From assembly GCA_011389985.1 (NCBI GenBank), contig JAABTH010000019.1:1-32500 (forward strand): a stretch of 32,500 nt of DNA. Reading direction: 5' to 3'. This document shows positions 7,715 through 16,051 of this stretch, in pieces. The number at the start of each line of letters is the position of its first letter. The first letter of the stretch is position 1. Origin of the DNA: Bacillota bacterium. GTDB lineage: Bacteria; Bacillota; Dethiobacteria; DTU022. The notes beneath the pieces were generated by a model. That model saw nothing but the letters and a program-made list of their open reading frames with translations. It did not search any database and was not told the DNA's origin. The position numbers and the translations under genes are program-made.

Positions 7715-8950
7715 GTGCCCTGGTATATTGCTTTAACCGGCTCAATTATTGTTATTCTTATTGGCATTTACAGAAGGCTAAACATCGGACTGACCATGCT
7801 TTTAGGATCTGTTGCTCTGGGGTTACTGGCCGGATTACCTCCACTTGATTTTTTACTGGTGCTGGTAAACGGACTCTGGAACAGCATTACAGTTATGCTG
7901 ATTATCAGTATACTGCTGCTGGGTGTTCTCGGATACATATTAAAGGCTACCGGAGCCCTGAAAGAAATAATAATTAACCTGCAGACACTGGTTGCAGATG
8001 TGCGTATTATTGCTGTGGCCATGCCGGCTCTGATCGGGATGCTAACCGTACCCGGCGGAGCAATTTTATCGGCGCCACTATGTGCCGAAGCAGGAAATAC
8101 GCTTTATTTGCCGCCGGACAGGCAGGCAGTCGTAAATATCTGGTTCAGGCATGTTTTATATTTCATGCTGCCTCTTTTTCCAAGTCTCATAATTGCTTCG
8201 CAGTTATCGGGAGTGCCCATGAGCCGTTATGTGCTTCATAATTTACCTCTAACTATCATCGGAATAGTTTTTGGCTTTTATTATCTATTCAGGGGTTATA
8301 AATCAGAATCTAACGGATTTTCTTTTTCCGGGCGAAAAATATGGCTTTTATTGAAAAGTATTCTGCCCCTGGTTTTGATCATGATCCTGGTGGTGGCGGT
8401 TGAACTTTATTTCCCCCTGGCTTTACTGTCCGGTATATTAGTTGCTCTGTTTAACTATCTGCCGGATGAAAATAAAATGGGCGAACTTTTACGAAGGATT
8501 AAAACGATGATTTTACCGGGCATTAAAATCCGTGTAGCTCTTGTTATTGCCGGAATTATGATCTACAAGGAAATGCTGACTCACTCAGAAGTTATATCTG
8601 ACCTGACCCTGGTTGTTCTTGATCTGGGTATACCGGTTATTGTGCTTATAGCGGTTATTCCATTTTTGGTTGGTATGCTGACGGGCGATAATTCGGCCAG
8701 CGTAGCTGTTATTTTCCCCATGTTTATGCCGCTTTTGCCCCAGGAACCGCTTGCTTACGGAGCATACGTTGCTTTTCTTTATGCCAGCTCAACCGCAGGA
8801 CATATTATATCGCCTGCGCACCCATGTTTTTCTCTAACGAAGGAGTTTTTCGTAGTTGAAATAAAAAGTGTAATTGCACCGATGCTGCCGATGCTGGCAG
8901 TTGTTATGGCTGCAGGTTTGATATTTACAATGTTTTTCGGAATTCATTAA
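7715..8950 (+). CDS. DUF401 family integral membrane protein
   Basis: About 411 residues from the chosen GTG, which has AGGTGA five bases upstream; an in-frame GTG 36 bases earlier lacks such a site. Roughly ten hydrophobic helices are visible. Two features mark the DUF401 (TIGR00529) family, which belongs to the broad ion-transporter group of putative permeases: the conserved re-entrant-like stretch MLTVPGGAILSAPLCAEAGN, and the C-terminal counterpart MLTGDNSASVAVIFPM followed by SSTAGHIISPAHPC. These inverted-repeat-like halves suggest a secondary transporter, but no substrate is known. A bidirectional terminator follows. Confidence 0.82.
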   Translation: MPWYIALTGSIIVILIGIYRRLNIGLTMLLGSVALGLLAGLPPLDFLLVLVNGLWNSITVMLIISILLLGVLGYILKATGALKEIIINLQTLVADVRIIAVAMPALIGMLTVPGGAILSAPLCAEAGNTLYLPPDRQAVVNIWFRHVLYFMLPLFPSLIIASQLSGVPMSRYVLHNLPLTIIGIVFGFYYLFRGYKSESNGFSFSGRKIWLLLKSILPLVLIMILVVAVELYFPLALLSGILVALFNYLPDENKMGELLRRIKTMILPGIKIRVALVIAGIMIYKEMLTHSEVISDLTLVVLDLGIPVIVLIAVIPFLVGMLTGDNSASVAVIFPMFMPLLPQEPLAYGAYVAFLYASSTAGHIISPAHPCFSLTKEFFVVEIKSVIAPMLPMLAVVMAAGLIFTMFFGIH

Positions 8951-8980
8951 GGCAACTAACCCATTTCTAATAAATGTATT

Positions 8981-9010
8981 AAAAAAGCGAGCTCGGAGGC
9001 TCACTTTTTT
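8981..9010. terminator. Bidirectional rho-independent terminator
   Basis: Six A residues, an imperfect 6-bp stem (GCGAGC / GCTCAC) with a 6-base loop, and six T residues. It lies between the convergent DUF401 and acyl-ligase genes and pairs best on the minus strand, where the mismatch becomes a G-U pair. Confidence 0.8.
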
Positions 9011-9036
9011 AAAAAATGTTTCCGGTATTCTGTACT

Positions 9037-10818
9037 TTATTCTCCACCCAGCGCCTTCAGTTCGTTATTTAAGTAATGACTGCGGCATAATGTTCTCTGT
9101 AACTTACCCGAACTTGTTTTAGGAAGCGTACCCGGCTGCACCAGGACGATATCCCTGGGAGGAAAACCGACTATACCAATCACCTGTTCACGAACTTCCC
9201 GCCTCACTGCTGAATAATCCTCGGTGCGCGCTTCTGCTACTACAACAATTGTTTCTTTGCGTTTGTTTCCTTCCACTCCAAAAGCGATAACATTACCGGC
9301 ACGCACACCTTGAACCTTACCTACTGCTCTTTCAATATCTTCAGGAAATATATTGCGACCGGCAATGATTATTACATCTTTAATTCTTCCACAAAGAATA
9401 AGCTCCGGATCTCCTCCACCGGGACCTTCAACAAAATAAGCCAGGTCTCCTGTACGCAGCCAATTGTCATGAAAAAGGTTTTCATTAAGATCTTCACGTT
9501 TATAATAGCCGGCCATTACTGAAGTTCCGCGTATTTCAAGTTCACCAACTTCACGCATACCTCTTAACTGGCCGGTAATGACATCACAGATGCGCATTTC
9601 AAGTCCCGGGATTGGGGTACCGAGCAGTGGAAAACGCCTGGTTCCTTCAGCTTGCGGATCTGCCGGGCGTGCTACCCTCTTCTCTTCGAGGACATTACGG
9701 TCAACTGCATCAGTGGCCATTCCACGTAATAGTGGCGGAAAAGTACCTCCCAGTGAAAGTTCAGCCATACCAAATGCACAAAATACAGCTTCTGCCTTAA
9801 AACCGTGAGGTTTGGCTGCTTCAATTAACGTTTCAATAACATTGGGATCAACAGGCTCGGCGCCATTTAAGGCAAGACGTACTTTGGATAAATCAAGGAT
9901 TTCGTCTGTATCTGTCATGCGGCGAAAAGCTCTGGCAGCGAGAACCCATGAAAAGTTAGGTCCGGAAGTTACTGTACCTTTATAATCATGCATCCAGCGC
10001 AGCCAGTCTGCAGGTCTCGAAAGAAAATCCTGTGGAGAAGCAAGAACCAGTGAGCATCCTATGACCATGGGAAGAATAAGCAGCCCTACCAGTCCCATGT
10101 CATGATAAAGGGGCAACCAGGATACAAATGTATCCCCGGGAACGACTTCTGCCGCTTCAATCATACCGCTTACGTTAGCTTCTAGAATTTTATGGGGAAG
10201 CATTACCCCCTTTGGGCTTGATGTAGAGCCTGATGTGAATTGTAGTATAGCCAATCGTTCGGGATCATAAGATATTTCACGGTAATCATCAACAGAGGGG
10301 CGATCCTGCCCGGATTCCAATTCGTTCAGCAGCATCACAGGGGGATCCCCCGGCTTGGTTTCATGAAAAGCAGCCAGAGCAGGATCTAAAAGCAATAGGC
10401 TTATATCACCATGCAGCATAAGTGATCTTGTTTGGTTGGCAAATTCTTCAATTGAACTGAATCGCATTGGTATAGGCATCATGCTAACACTGCCTCCTGC
10501 CAGCCAAACCGCCTGTATGGCGGTAACAAGATTACGCGTAGTTGGGCCTAAAAGAGCAATATGATCTCCTTCTTTTACCCCTTTATCCTGAAGGATTGCG
10601 GCCATGCGCACTGCATCCCTGTGAAGCTCTCCCCAGGTTATTGTTACAGGTTCCTTGTTGTCATTCCCGGCCGCAGATCCAACAAATGTTATTGTGTTAG
10701 ACCCTTCAGAAACCTGACGAATACGCGAAAGCAAAGATTCCGGCTTAATGTTATGATCCGGTTTGCTTATAATTACCGGCTCCTGATGTGTAACTTCCTG
10801 ACTGTTTGTGTTGTTCAT
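9037..10818 (-). CDS. Fatty acyl-AMP ligase / acyl-CoA synthetase (ANL superfamily)
   Basis: A 593-residue adenylate-forming enzyme. The P-loop-like A3 motif FTSGSTSSPKGVML lies near residue 195, followed by SWLPLYHDMGLVG, a block typical of FadD/FAAL-type long-chain fatty acyl-AMP ligases. Also present are the A7 region WLRTGDLAYF, the hinge GRIKDVIIIAGRNIFPEDIE, and the C-terminal catalytic lysine in LPKTSSGKLQR. It activates a fatty acid as acyl-adenylate. Whether it then makes acyl-CoA or loads a carrier or partner enzyme cannot be told by eye. The start ATG has AGGAGG seven bases upstream. It lies 24 bases after the YghO-like acyltransferase and so is co-transcribed, which suggests that enzyme uses the activated acyl group. 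Confidence 0.88.
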   Translation of the reverse strand: MNNTNSQEVTHQEPVIISKPDHNIKPESLLSRIRQVSEGSNTITFVGSAAGNDNKEPVTITWGELHRDAVRMAAILQDKGVKEGDHIALLGPTTRNLVTAIQAVWLAGGSVSMMPIPMRFSSIEEFANQTRSLMLHGDISLLLLDPALAAFHETKPGDPPVMLLNELESGQDRPSVDDYREISYDPERLAILQFTSGSTSSPKGVMLPHKILEANVSGMIEAAEVVPGDTFVSWLPLYHDMGLVGLLILPMVIGCSLVLASPQDFLSRPADWLRWMHDYKGTVTSGPNFSWVLAARAFRRMTDTDEILDLSKVRLALNGAEPVDPNVIETLIEAAKPHGFKAEAVFCAFGMAELSLGGTFPPLLRGMATDAVDRNVLEEKRVARPADPQAEGTRRFPLLGTPIPGLEMRICDVITGQLRGMREVGELEIRGTSVMAGYYKREDLNENLFHDNWLRTGDLAYFVEGPGGGDPELILCGRIKDVIIIAGRNIFPEDIERAVGKVQGVRAGNVIAFGVEGNKRKETIVVVAEARTEDYSAVRREVREQVIGIVGFPPRDIVLVQPGTLPKTSSGKLQRTLCRSHYLNNELKALGGE

Positions 10819-10842
10819 AATCTGCCTCCTGTAAATATATAT

Positions 10843-11982
10843 TTATAATTGCATCTGGTAAATACGATATGTCTTGTAGAGTTCTCCACCGGCTTTTCGG
10901 GCATCAAGATTCATGCGGCGGTTAAATTCATGAATGGTTGAGCCTTCACCATGTGTATAACCCATTTTGTAAGCATTGATCATTGTATGATAATAAAGAG
11001 CAGCCGAAACTCCTCTTCGGCGTCCCTTTGCGGTTACGAAGAGAGCAAAAAGACGCACCCCTTTAATTTTATTTTTAAGCCAGAGGAATTTAATAAAACC
11101 GGTCGGAAAGAGGCGCCCGTTGAGATGAGCAAGAACCTCGTTATAATCGGGCAGGGTCACTGAAAAACCAAGGCATTCTTTGTCACTGTTTTCAACAAAT
11201 AATACAAGATCGGGAATCGCAAACTGCTTAAGCTTTTCCGCTTCTGCTGCCAGCTCTTCATCACTGGGAGGAATCATATCAGGCCAATCTGGCATCGACT
11301 GGTCAACTACTTTTTTAATAATTTGAATCTCCCGATCAAGTTTTTTCAGATTCAATGGGCGAACGGTAAATTTATACCGTTTTTTGGCGAGAGCAACTCC
11401 TCTGGCCAGTCTTTCACTTGGACCCTCGCTGATGTCGTAATAGTAGGCAAAACGATCGAACTGCTTACTAAAACCGTATTTGTTAATATATTCAGCATAA
11501 TAGGGGGGATTATAAGAATTAAATAATATAGGCGGCGTATTGAAGCCATCTATCAAGAGCCCCCTGTAATCATCTCCGTTACTTGGCGATTGGGGACCGG
11601 TCACAACTTCAGCACCCTGTTCGCCAAGCCAGCTGAGCACCTCATCAAAAAGGGCCGATGTAACCTTATAATCTTCAACACTTTCAAAAAGAGTAAAGTA
11701 AGCAAGGCTCTTACTCTTTGCTTCATTCAAACGTAAATCCATTCCCACGCCAAGCCGGCCAACAGTTTCACTATTTTGGCAGGCAATGATATATCTATAA
11801 GGTCCCAGCCTCAGGAGAGCATTTTTATCAGGATTCATAGTGTTATACATGTCGACCAACAAAGGAGGAATCCAGTTGGGATTATCCCGGTAAATTTTCC
11901 AGGGAAGCTCAACAAATTCTTTTTGGTCTTTATGGGTTAGTACTGGTTTGATTACTATTTCTTTATTCAAATATGCATCCAA
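10843..11982 (-). CDS. YghO-like GNAT-fold N-acyltransferase
   Basis: About 379 residues. The order FVELPWKIYRDNPNWIPPL, then VTGPQSPSNGDDYRGLLIDGF, PPYYAEYINKYGF and the GNAT-like GRRRGVSAALYYHTMINAYK matches the YghO family of acetyltransferase-fold proteins. Close relatives often sit beside acyl-CoA or acyl-AMP ligases, as here. It probably transfers an acyl group to an amine, possibly in lipid or signal synthesis; the substrate is unknown. The start is uncertain: the most upstream candidate is a TTG directly after AAAGGG, and another TTG 12 bases later has a better spaced site. No ATG occurs near the 5' end. Confidence 0.75.
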   Translation of the reverse strand: MDAYLNKEIVIKPVLTHKDQKEFVELPWKIYRDNPNWIPPLLVDMYNTMNPDKNALLRLGPYRYIIACQNSETVGRLGVGMDLRLNEAKSKSLAYFTLFESVEDYKVTSALFDEVLSWLGEQGAEVVTGPQSPSNGDDYRGLLIDGFNTPPILFNSYNPPYYAEYINKYGFSKQFDRFAYYYDISEGPSERLARGVALAKKRYKFTVRPLNLKKLDREIQIIKKVVDQSMPDWPDMIPPSDEELAAEAEKLKQFAIPDLVLFVENSDKECLGFSVTLPDYNEVLAHLNGRLFPTGFIKFLWLKNKIKGVRLFALFVTAKGRRRGVSAALYYHTMINAYKMGYTHGEGSTIHEFNRRMNLDARKAGGELYKTYRIYQMQL

Positions 11983-12136
11983 CCCTTTCAGTGCAACAGC
12001 AACTAGTACCTTTGAAACTCACCCTTGTTAAAGGCCGGAGTTCATTTCTTACTATATCATGAAGGAGATAATAATCTAATATGTATTTGCTATAATAACG
12101 CAAAATTCCTTTTTCGAGCTGCCGAGAGCACACATA

Positions 12137-12168
12137 ACACGACCCCGGTTTATAAGCCGGGGTCATGT
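12137..12168 (-). terminator. Strong hairpin downstream of codY
   Basis: A 12-bp stem (ACATGACCCCGG / CCGGGGTCGTGT, one U-G pair on the minus strand) with an 8-base loop, about 30 bases past the codY stop. No U-run follows, so it may act as a pause site or 3'-end stabiliser rather than a classical terminator. Confidence 0.6.
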
Positions 12169-12197
12169 AGATTATTTTTCAATTTACAAAGCTTTTA

Positions 12198-12995
12198 CTA
12201 TTGATAAGGCTTTGATTTTTTTGCCAGGTAGTCAAGCAGGAAGGGATTTAGAACCTTGATATAGGTTCCTTTCATTCCAAGAGAGCGTGATTCAATTACC
12301 CCGGCGCTTTCAAATTTACGTAAAGCATTGACAATAACCGAGCGGGTAATGCCAAGTTGGTCAGCTATTTTGCTGGCAACAAGCAGACCTTCAGTGCCGC
12401 CCAATTCTTCAAATATATGCTCTACTGCTTCAAGTTCGGAATAAGAGAGGGTCGCCACGGCAAGCTGTACTACAGCTTTATTGCGGGCATCTTCTTCAAC
12501 TTTATCCGAATGTGCGCGTAGAATTTCCATACCAACAACCGTTGCCCCTGTTTCAGCCAAAATTAAATCTTCGGCATCAAAGAGCTCATTAAAGCGTGCA
12601 AGCAATAAAGTCCCTAATCTTTCGCCACCACCTACAATTGGAACTATAGTGGTTATTTTATTGGCAAAAAGACACCTTTCGGAATCGAGGAAAACACAGT
12701 CATTGGTTTTCTGACGCAGGTTTACCCGCGACTCATCATCTCTTAAGAGAAAACCATTATATTTCTCAGGGAAATAACCATCCTCAAGCACGTTGTTAAC
12801 CATTAATTCACATTCAAATTCATCAACCAAAGACCAACCCAAAATTACGCCCTCTTTATCGGCGATATAGACATTGGCATGGATGACGTTTTTAAGGACT
12901 TCTGCTACATCCTTAAAATCGACATGCTGGCCTGCGGTTTTCTGTAAAATTTTGTTGATTCGACGAGTTTTCTCAAGTAAAGGAGAAGAAATCAC
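12198..12995 (-). CDS. codY: GTP- and branched-chain amino acid-sensing repressor CodY
   Basis: About 265 residues. The N-terminal GAF-like ligand domain ([13 protein letters not shown]... to about 155) senses isoleucine, leucine and valine in known CodY proteins. The C-terminal winged helix contains [20 protein letters not shown] followed by [21 protein letters not shown], the highly conserved CodY DNA-binding segment. A GTG with AGGTGG nine bases upstream was chosen; another GTG nine bases earlier directly abuts that site. It lies last in the xerC-hslV-hslU-codY block, the same order as in Bacillus. Upstream in the same run is cimA, an isoleucine-pathway gene and a plausible CodY target, though no clear CodY box was found by eye. 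Confidence 0.96.
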   Translation of the reverse strand: MISSPLLEKTRRINKILQKTAGQHVDFKDVAEVLKNVIHANVYIADKEGVILGWSLVDEFECELMVNNVLEDGYFPEKYNGFLLRDDESRVNLRQKTNDCVFLDSERCLFANKITTIVPIVGGGERLGTLLLARFNELFDAEDLILAETGATVVGMEILRAHSDKVEEDARNKAVVQLAVATLSYSELEAVEHIFEELGGTEGLLVASKIADQLGITRSVIVNALRKFESAGVIESRSLGMKGTYIKVLNPFLLDYLAKKSKPYQ

Positions 12996-13027
12996 GTCAT
13001 TCACCCACCTTTCATTCAGTTATGTTT

Positions 13028-14446
13028 TTAGAGAATATACTTGCTTAAATCTTTATCTTTAACCACTTTTAGCAACTTGCTCTGCACGTAATCCCGATCG
13101 ATCGTAATCTCGCCTTGCTCTTCGTTATCGGGAAGATCAAAGGACAAATCTTCCAGAATTTTTTCCATTATTGTGTGCAATCGACGGGCTCCGATATTTT
13201 CCATTTCCTGGTTCAAAAAGCAAGCTGTTCGAGCGATCTCTTCAATCGACTCACTGTTAAAGTTCAATTTCACTCCTTCCGTTTCCAGCAGTGCCTTATA
13301 TTGCTTAATTAAAGCATTATTTGGTTCGGTCAGGATTTTTTTAAAGTCATCCTCAGTGAGGCTTTTAAGCTCAACCCTGATCGGAAACCTGCCCTGAAGT
13401 TCGGGAATTAAATCAGCCGGTTTGGCCGTATGAAATGCCCCTGCTGCAATAAATAGGATATGATCCGTTTTCACCGGACCGTATTTTGTAACTACCGTGG
13501 ATCCTTCAACAATAGGCAGTATGTCCCTTTGGACCCCTTCTCTTGAAATATCAGGACCAGATCCATGATAATCTTTACCGGCAATTTTGTCAATTTCGTC
13601 TAAAAATATTATTCCCAACTGTTCTGCTCTTCGCAAAGCTTCACCAGTTACGGCATCCATGTCAATTAAACGCTGCGCTTCTTCATGCTCAATTATTTTC
13701 CGGGCTTCTTTAACATTCATTCTACGCTTTTTCTTTTTTGTAGGAATAATGTTACCCAATACATCCTGCAGGTTGATACCCATTTCTTCCATACCCTGCC
13801 CACTGAATAGCTCAAGCATCTGCGGCCGCTTTTCTTCCACTTCAATTTCTACAACATGTTCTTCAAGCTCGCCATTATTCAGGCGTTCTTTTACTTTTTT
13901 CTGTTCTTCTCTGGCCTGCTGGAGCCTTTCATGAAAATTAAGGTCTTCAGTATTATTTTCTTCAGGCACAGGAGCCGTCTGGAAGAGAAAACCCAGGGGG
14001 TTGGCCGAGCGCCTTTTTTTCTGAGGCAGAGGAGCTATAATTTCAACCAGTCTTTCAGTAGTGTTTTTTTTAGCTTTATCCTGCACACCCAGCATTCTCT
14101 CGTTCTGGACAATTCTAATTGCAGTTTCAACGAGATCACGGACCATCGATTCAACATCGCGCCCCACATAGCCAACTTCGGTAAACTTGGTAGCCTCTAC
14201 TTTAACAAATGGAGCATTGACCAGGCGGGCAAGCCTTCTTGCAATTTCTGTTTTACCAACACCTGTTGCACCGATCATTATTATGTTCTTCGGAATTATT
14301 TCTTCTTGCAGGTCTTCGGCCAGTTGTTTTCGTCTGTACCTATTTCGCAGTGCAACTGCTACACAGCGTTTTGCATCTTCCTGGCCTATTATAAATTGAT
14401 CAAGTTCTGATACTATTTCTCTGGGAGTTAGCTCTTCTGTTGACAT
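13028..14446 (-). CDS. hslU: ATP-dependent protease ATPase subunit HslU
   Basis: About 472 residues, the usual HslU/ClpY length. N-terminal [20 protein letters not shown], Walker A GATGVGKT, the pore-loop signature [17 protein letters not shown], Walker [13 protein letters not shown], sensor/arginine-finger region [13 protein letters not shown], and C-terminal [16 protein letters not shown]. The intermediate (I) domain from about 110 to 240 is charged and variable, as in other members. It unfolds substrates with ATP and feeds them to HslV. ATG is preferred over a GTG one codon earlier. It starts 23 bases after hslV and ends about 30 bases before codY, so all are probably one transcript. Confidence 0.97.
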   Translation of the reverse strand: MSTEELTPREIVSELDQFIIGQEDAKRCVAVALRNRYRRKQLAEDLQEEIIPKNIIMIGATGVGKTEIARRLARLVNAPFVKVEATKFTEVGYVGRDVESMVRDLVETAIRIVQNERMLGVQDKAKKNTTERLVEIIAPLPQKKRRSANPLGFLFQTAPVPEENNTEDLNFHERLQQAREEQKKVKERLNNGELEEHVVEIEVEEKRPQMLELFSGQGMEEMGINLQDVLGNIIPTKKKKRRMNVKEARKIIEHEEAQRLIDMDAVTGEALRRAEQLGIIFLDEIDKIAGKDYHGSGPDISREGVQRDILPIVEGSTVVTKYGPVKTDHILFIAAGAFHTAKPADLIPELQGRFPIRVELKSLTEDDFKKILTEPNNALIKQYKALLETEGVKLNFNSESIEEIARTACFLNQEMENIGARRLHTIMEKILEDLSFDLPDNEEQGEITIDRDYVQSKLLKVVKDKDLSKYIL

Positions 14447-14469
14447 CACTTACAGACAACCCTTCTATT

Positions 14470-15000
14470 CTATAATTCTTCAACTATGATATGATCATTT
14501 GTATATACACATATTTCTGAAGCAATTTTTAAGGCATCACCGGCAATTTTCCCGGGTGGCAGATCTGTGTTGCGCATGAGCGCCCTGGCCGCCGCAAGAG
14601 CGTAAGGTCCCCCTGATCCGACCGCTGCAATACCGTCATCGGGCTCAATTACTTCTCCGGTTCCAGATATCATCAGCAAGCCGTCACTGTTTGCTGCAAT
14701 AAGCAGAGCTTCAAGCTTTCTTAAAACGCGATCTGTGCGCCAGTCTTTGGCAAGTTCCACGGCAGCCCTCATCAGGTTGCCCTGATAACTTTCCAGCTTG
14801 CCTTCAAATTTTTCACAGAGAGTTAGAGAGTCTGCAGCAGAACCGGCAAATCCTGTTATCACCTGATCATTGTAAAGCCGGCGTACTTTTCTGGCGCCGT
14901 GCTTAATAATTGTGCTATCACCGAAGGTAACCTGCCCGTCACCGGCAACTGCAACCCTGTCACCTTTTTTTACACCCAGTATGGTTGTAGCGTGAAACAT
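14470..15000 (-). CDS. hslV: ATP-dependent protease peptidase subunit HslV
   Basis: A 176-residue N-terminal nucleophile hydrolase. The start [12 protein letters not shown] is chosen because HslV family similarity begins here; the longer frame upstream overlaps the end of xerC. After removal of the four-residue propeptide the N-terminal Thr would be the nucleophile, followed by [11 protein letters not shown] and the conserved catalytic lysine region [10 protein letters not shown], then [11 protein letters not shown] and [14 protein letters not shown]. It forms the double-ring proteolytic core with HslU. It lacks the Ser-containing leader of Bacillus ClpQ, so it should be a threonine protease. 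Confidence 0.96.
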   Translation of the reverse strand: MFHATTILGVKKGDRVAVAGDGQVTFGDSTIIKHGARKVRRLYNDQVITGFAGSAADSLTLCEKFEGKLESYQGNLMRAAVELAKDWRTDRVLRKLEALLIAANSDGLLMISGTGEVIEPDDGIAAVGSGGPYALAAARALMRNTDLPPGKIAGDALKIASEICVYTNDHIIVEEL

Positions 15001-15022
15001 AAGGCATCCGTCTTTTCTAAAT

Positions 15023-15925
15023 TTATTTTCTTGGAAAAGCTGATCTGTATACTTCACTAAGCCTTTCCTTGGTAATGTGCGTATAAATTTGGGTGGTCGA
15101 AATGCTAACATGACCTAATAATTCCTGAACCACCCTTAAATCAGCGCCGCCTTCAAGCAGGTGTGTTGCAAATGAATGCCTTAGTGAATGCGGAGTAATA
15201 CCTTCTTTGTGCGAAACCTGCATTATATATTTTTTAAAAATATAGCGCACGCCCCGATCGCTAAGCGGCTTACCCCACTTGTTCAAGAAAAGTTCGTTTT
15301 GGGTTTCGCCGTTCTTATTTAAGGCGGCCAGCACTGGACGCACTATTTCGATGTACTCTTCGATCATAGCTGTTGCTACTCTGCCGACGGGAATTATCCG
15401 TTCTTTTCTGCCCTTGCCAAAAACTTTTATTAATCTTTCGCTTGCCTGCAGAGATTCAATTTTCAGACCAACCAGTTCGCTTACTCTAAGACCCGATGCA
15501 TAAATAAGTTCGAGCATGGTTCTGTCTCTGAAACCTAGCGGTTTTTTTGTATCAGGTGCTTCGAGCAGGGCAATTACTTCGTGGTAATACAGGAATTTTG
15601 GAAGTCCTTTTTCCTGCTTGGGACGGGCTACTGCCGACCATTTCCCGCCACTGATCAAACCTTCTTTCTGTAAAAAAAACAAAAAAGAACGCGTCGCAGA
15701 TAATTTACGCGCAACCGATCGACGTGAATATCCTTTGTCTTTCAGCCAGGCAAGAAAGCGACGCAGCGTAAGGTGGTTAACCTCTTTGAAGCCGCCAGGA
15801 TCGTCACCTTCAAGCTCAAGAAACTGCATTATATCATTCCTGTACGCCTGAAGGGTCAGCGGTGATGCGTTTTTTTCAACAAACAGGTAGGCCATGAAAC
15901 GTTCAAGCCATTCGTATACTATCAC
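15023..15925 (-). CDS. xerC: Tyrosine recombinase XerC
   Basis: About 300 residues. The GTG start is chosen because AAGGG lies eight bases upstream; an in-frame ATG 45 bases upstream has no such site. The N-terminal SAM-like core-binding domain includes [15 protein letters not shown]. The catalytic domain includes [13 protein letters not shown] (Arg), [10 protein letters not shown] (Lys), [15 protein letters not shown] (His-x-x-Arg), [15 protein letters not shown] (His and nucleophile Tyr). It resolves chromosome dimers at dif with a partner Xer protein. It lies 22 bases before hslV. In many Firmicutes trmFO separates topA from xerC; it is absent here. Confidence 0.93.
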   Translation of the reverse strand: MIVYEWLERFMAYLFVEKNASPLTLQAYRNDIMQFLELEGDDPGGFKEVNHLTLRRFLAWLKDKGYSRRSVARKLSATRSFLFFLQKEGLISGGKWSAVARPKQEKGLPKFLYYHEVIALLEAPDTKKPLGFRDRTMLELIYASGLRVSELVGLKIESLQASERLIKVFGKGRKERIIPVGRVATAMIEEYIEIVRPVLAALNKNGETQNELFLNKWGKPLSDRGVRYIFKKYIMQVSHKEGITPHSLRHSFATHLLEGGADLRVVQELLGHVSISTTQIYTHITKERLSEVYRSAFPRK

Positions 15926-16026
15926 ACACAACACCCTTAACATCCTAACATAAGTAATCTCCGGTTGCAAGCAAATAGCATCTTTTTTTTAAAAATTCCA
16001 CCTATTCAAATTCAAATGATATGATC

Positions 16027-16040
16027 GTTATTCGAATAAC
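16027..16040. repeat. Perfect 14-bp palindrome between topA and xerC
   Basis: GTTATTCGAATAAC reads the same on both strands and lies just past the topA stop, about 100 bases before xerC. It could be an operator for the xerC-codY genes. It does not match the CodY box consensus as known from Bacillus. Confidence 0.4.
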
Positions 16041-16051
16041 TATGTTCAGAT

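Noticed and set aside
7476-7745. An 89-codon minus-strand frame over the end of the tocopherol-cyclase-like gene and the spacer
   Set aside because: It is opposite two convincing genes and its spacer part is a repetitive CTTTGCGTCCTTTGC stretch, so it is probably noncoding.
11963-12166. A 67-codon minus-strand frame upstream of the YghO-like gene
   Set aside because: No ribosome binding site was found, it overlaps the acyltransferase start, and the translation resembles nothing known. It covers part of the codY hairpin.
13856-14410. A 184-codon open frame on the plus strand opposite hslU
   Set aside because: It lies wholly inside the certain hslU gene on the other strand, shows no domain, and is composed of residues expected from an antisense read.
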